From: Planctomycetota bacterium
Lineage (GTDB): Bacteria; Planctomycetota; UBA11346
NCBI GenBank assembly: GCA_016745075.1
Contig: JADGDD010000004.1
Coordinates: 124,001 to 188,000 of the forward strand
Direction of reading: 5' to 3'
DNA: 64,000 bases
In this document: in pieces, positions 62,845-64,000 of the stretch
Layout: each line of letters opens with the position of its first letter
How positions within the stretch are numbered: the stretch's first letter is position 1
Made by a program: the position numbers and the translations under genes
Notes under the pieces: generated by a model
Databases searched by the model: none
Seen by the model: the letters and a program-made list of their open reading frames with translations, nothing else
What the model was told of the DNA's origin: nothing

Positions 62845-63364
62845 CCGCTGGTCCCGCCTCCAGATGAAGAATGCGTTTGCGCGGCCTTGATTGTTTCCTC
62901 TCTGGTTGAGTATGCTCTGTTCCATTAAAATAATTCGCTCGCGCCTGCCGTTTATTGTAATTCTGCCATGTTTCCTGTCTTGCATCATCCGCTGGCGCTT
63001 CTACGTGCAAGACCTGTGCTGCCCATGCTGTGGTACCACCATCAAGAATAAAACATGGCCGTGTAAGCTTGTGCTCATTCAAATATTGTTCCGCTTCTCT
63101 GGTGTCACTTCCGTACAAAATAACATCAAATGATGTAGGAACATGTTTCAGCGCTGCCATACTAAAAACGTCTGCGTGTGGAAGCATTTCTGTAGGCTGA
63201 GAACGAATGTCAAAAAGTGTATAAGATATATCAGCAGACAGAAGGCGCTCAGCTAGTGCGTCAGCACTCATAAGTGCGAAAGACACTTCTGTTTTCTGTT
63301 CTTCCTGTCGCGGCAACAACACCATGACAAGTGCCAAAATAAGTGGAATTGCAATATATTTCAT
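62825..63364 (-). CDS. Membrane-anchored rhodanese-like protein lacking an obvious catalytic cysteine
   Basis: ATG 63364 is chosen because it overlaps the YeeE stop (ATGA) and gives an N-terminal anchor (YIAIPLILALVMVLLP). The 179-residue product has a rhodanese-like domain (ADALAERLLSADISYTLFDIRSQ, FDVILYGSDTREAEQYL, CFILDGGTTAWAAQV) and a basic tail. The active loop of rhodaneses starts with a cysteine after a strand; here the corresponding VILYGSDTR has glycine/serine instead, so sulfurtransfer is uncertain. It overlaps the cytochrome gene start by 20 bp. A binding or scaffold role for a sulfur substrate is possible. Confidence 0.75.
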   Translation of the reverse strand: MKYIAIPLILALVMVLLPRQEEQKTEVSFALMSADALAERLLSADISYTLFDIRSQPTEMLPHADVFSMAALKHVPTSFDVILYGSDTREAEQYLNEHKLTRPCFILDGGTTAWAAQVLHVEAPADDARQETWQNYNKRQARANYFNGTEHTQPERKQSRPRKRILHLEAGPADADEGC

Positions 63365-63975
63365 GATGCCTGCCCTTCTTGCGCTGGCTCTTGGGCAACC
63401 GTGCCCACAGATGTCTTTCCTGCCATAAAACGCTCCATCCATTCTGCACCAATAAAAGCGGCTACAGCACCAACCACAACGATGGCAGCCAGCACTTCCT
63501 TACTCATACCCAGCCATTCAAATAATGTTAAACGTTTTCCGGTAAAACCGTCAACTTCATGAGCAAAAAAAGTAGCAAAAGAATCTATCGCCATCACTTC
63601 ACCAAATACAGCCATACCCAATAAAATACCGCCAAGATAAAAGAGTGCATCGGTACGACCTGTTATGCCGCCAACTAAACTAGTTCCAGGACAATAGCCG
63701 CCAAGAATAAAACCGACACCCATGATAAGGCCACCAACCACGCCTGGCCATAAATAGGTTGGGTTAATCCATACCTGCGTTGGCTCCACGATACCCATAT
63801 TTTCGCACATAATAAGCCCAACCATAGCAGTAATAATAGCGGTGAACATCACCTTGAATACGGTCAGGTCACGAAAATAAAACTGCATGGCGAGTTTATT
63901 GGCGTTACCAAAGCCACCACGCTCAAGAAAAAAGCCAAAACCAACACCGATAACACATGCTACAACAAATTCCAT
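63361..63975 (-). CDS. YeeE/YedE-family (DUF395) sulfur transporter
   Basis: 204 residues, almost entirely membrane helices. The YeeE/YedE signatures are ERGGFGNANKLAMQFYFRDLTVFKVMFTAI and GGYCPGTSLVGGITGRTDA, including the conserved cysteine used in thiosulfate passage in characterised members. It is half the size of the two-repeat thiosulfate transporter TsuA, so it probably works as a homodimer or with a second half-size protein outside the window. AAAGGAG precedes ATG 63975. It heads the visible part of the operon with the rhodanese-like gene and the multiheme cytochrome; upstream genes may lie beyond base 64000. Confidence 0.88.
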   Translation of the reverse strand: MEFVVACVIGVGFGFFLERGGFGNANKLAMQFYFRDLTVFKVMFTAIITAMVGLIMCENMGIVEPTQVWINPTYLWPGVVGGLIMGVGFILGGYCPGTSLVGGITGRTDALFYLGGILLGMAVFGEVMAIDSFATFFAHEVDGFTGKRLTLFEWLGMSKEVLAAIVVVGAVAAFIGAEWMERFMAGKTSVGTVAQEPAQEGQAS

Positions 63976-64000
63976 GTCTATGCTCCTTTATATCCACAAT

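Overview
The window looks like a chromosomal segment of an anaerobic or fermentative Gram-negative bacterium, most plausibly of the PVC superphylum (Kiritimatiellota/Lentisphaerota-like). This placement is inference from gene content, not a marker gene: several ECF sigma factors with long membrane-anchored C-terminal extensions, a sulfatase and a formylglycine-enzyme-like protein, a complete Bat (aerotolerance-type) operon, a trimeric electron-bifurcating-type [FeFe] hydrogenase with all its maturases, and very large secreted metalloproteases. No rRNA, tRNA, CRISPR array or phage was recognised.

Layout. 1-9.6 kb: end of an AraC regulator, then a cluster of sigma factors in which one polypeptide carries sigma regions 2 and 4, a transmembrane helix and a different C-terminal module each time (STN-like domains, a TPR-like domain, LamG-like plus ankyrin repeats). 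A decayed sigma remnant lies beside a membrane-anchored FGE-like protein that shares its C-terminal domain with the neighbouring sigma factor. 10-19.5 kb: moxR, DUF58, DUF4381/BatD-like gene, batA, batB, batC, batD, batE, mostly with 4-bp stop/start overlaps. A small GxxExxY gene bounded by a perfect 23-bp inverted repeat sits between batD and batE and supplies the present start codon of batE. 19.5-21.5 kb: two consecutive HEPN-like genes, with TAACAA...GTTAG sequences around them that recall integron attC sites.

21.5-29.7 kb: a six-gene minus-strand sugar operon (class II aldolase, FucI-family isomerase, MtlD-like dehydrogenase, PfkB kinase, DUF4432 epimerase, Zn-dependent dehydrogenase) facing a divergent PocR-AraC regulator. 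The combination suggests isomerisation, phosphorylation and aldol cleavage of an unidentified sugar, with a polyol-phosphate branch. 29.7-37 kb: a secreted M6 metalloprotease, a sulfatase with a small lipoprotein, and an exported protein of unknown role. 37-49.7 kb: a minus-strand run hydC-hydB-hydA, hydE-hydG-aspA-hydF, then an orphan NMT1/ThiY-type binding protein and a hybrid histidine kinase 6 bp apart, possibly in the same transcript.

50-60 kb: a small lipoprotein and a 2617-residue secreted protein with a metzincin-type HExxHxxGxxH site and long tandem cadherin-like repeats, preceded on the same strand by a further membrane-anchored sigma factor. 60-64 kb: a stand-alone histidine kinase and, on the minus strand, YeeE/YedE transporter, membrane-anchored rhodanese-like protein and a 12-CxxCH cytochrome, which together suggest a sulfur-compound redox module. 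The most unusual features are the one-protein sigma/sensor family, the GxxExxY insertion in the bat operon, the sugar operon of unknown substrate, and the binding-protein/kinase pair behind the hydrogenase genes.
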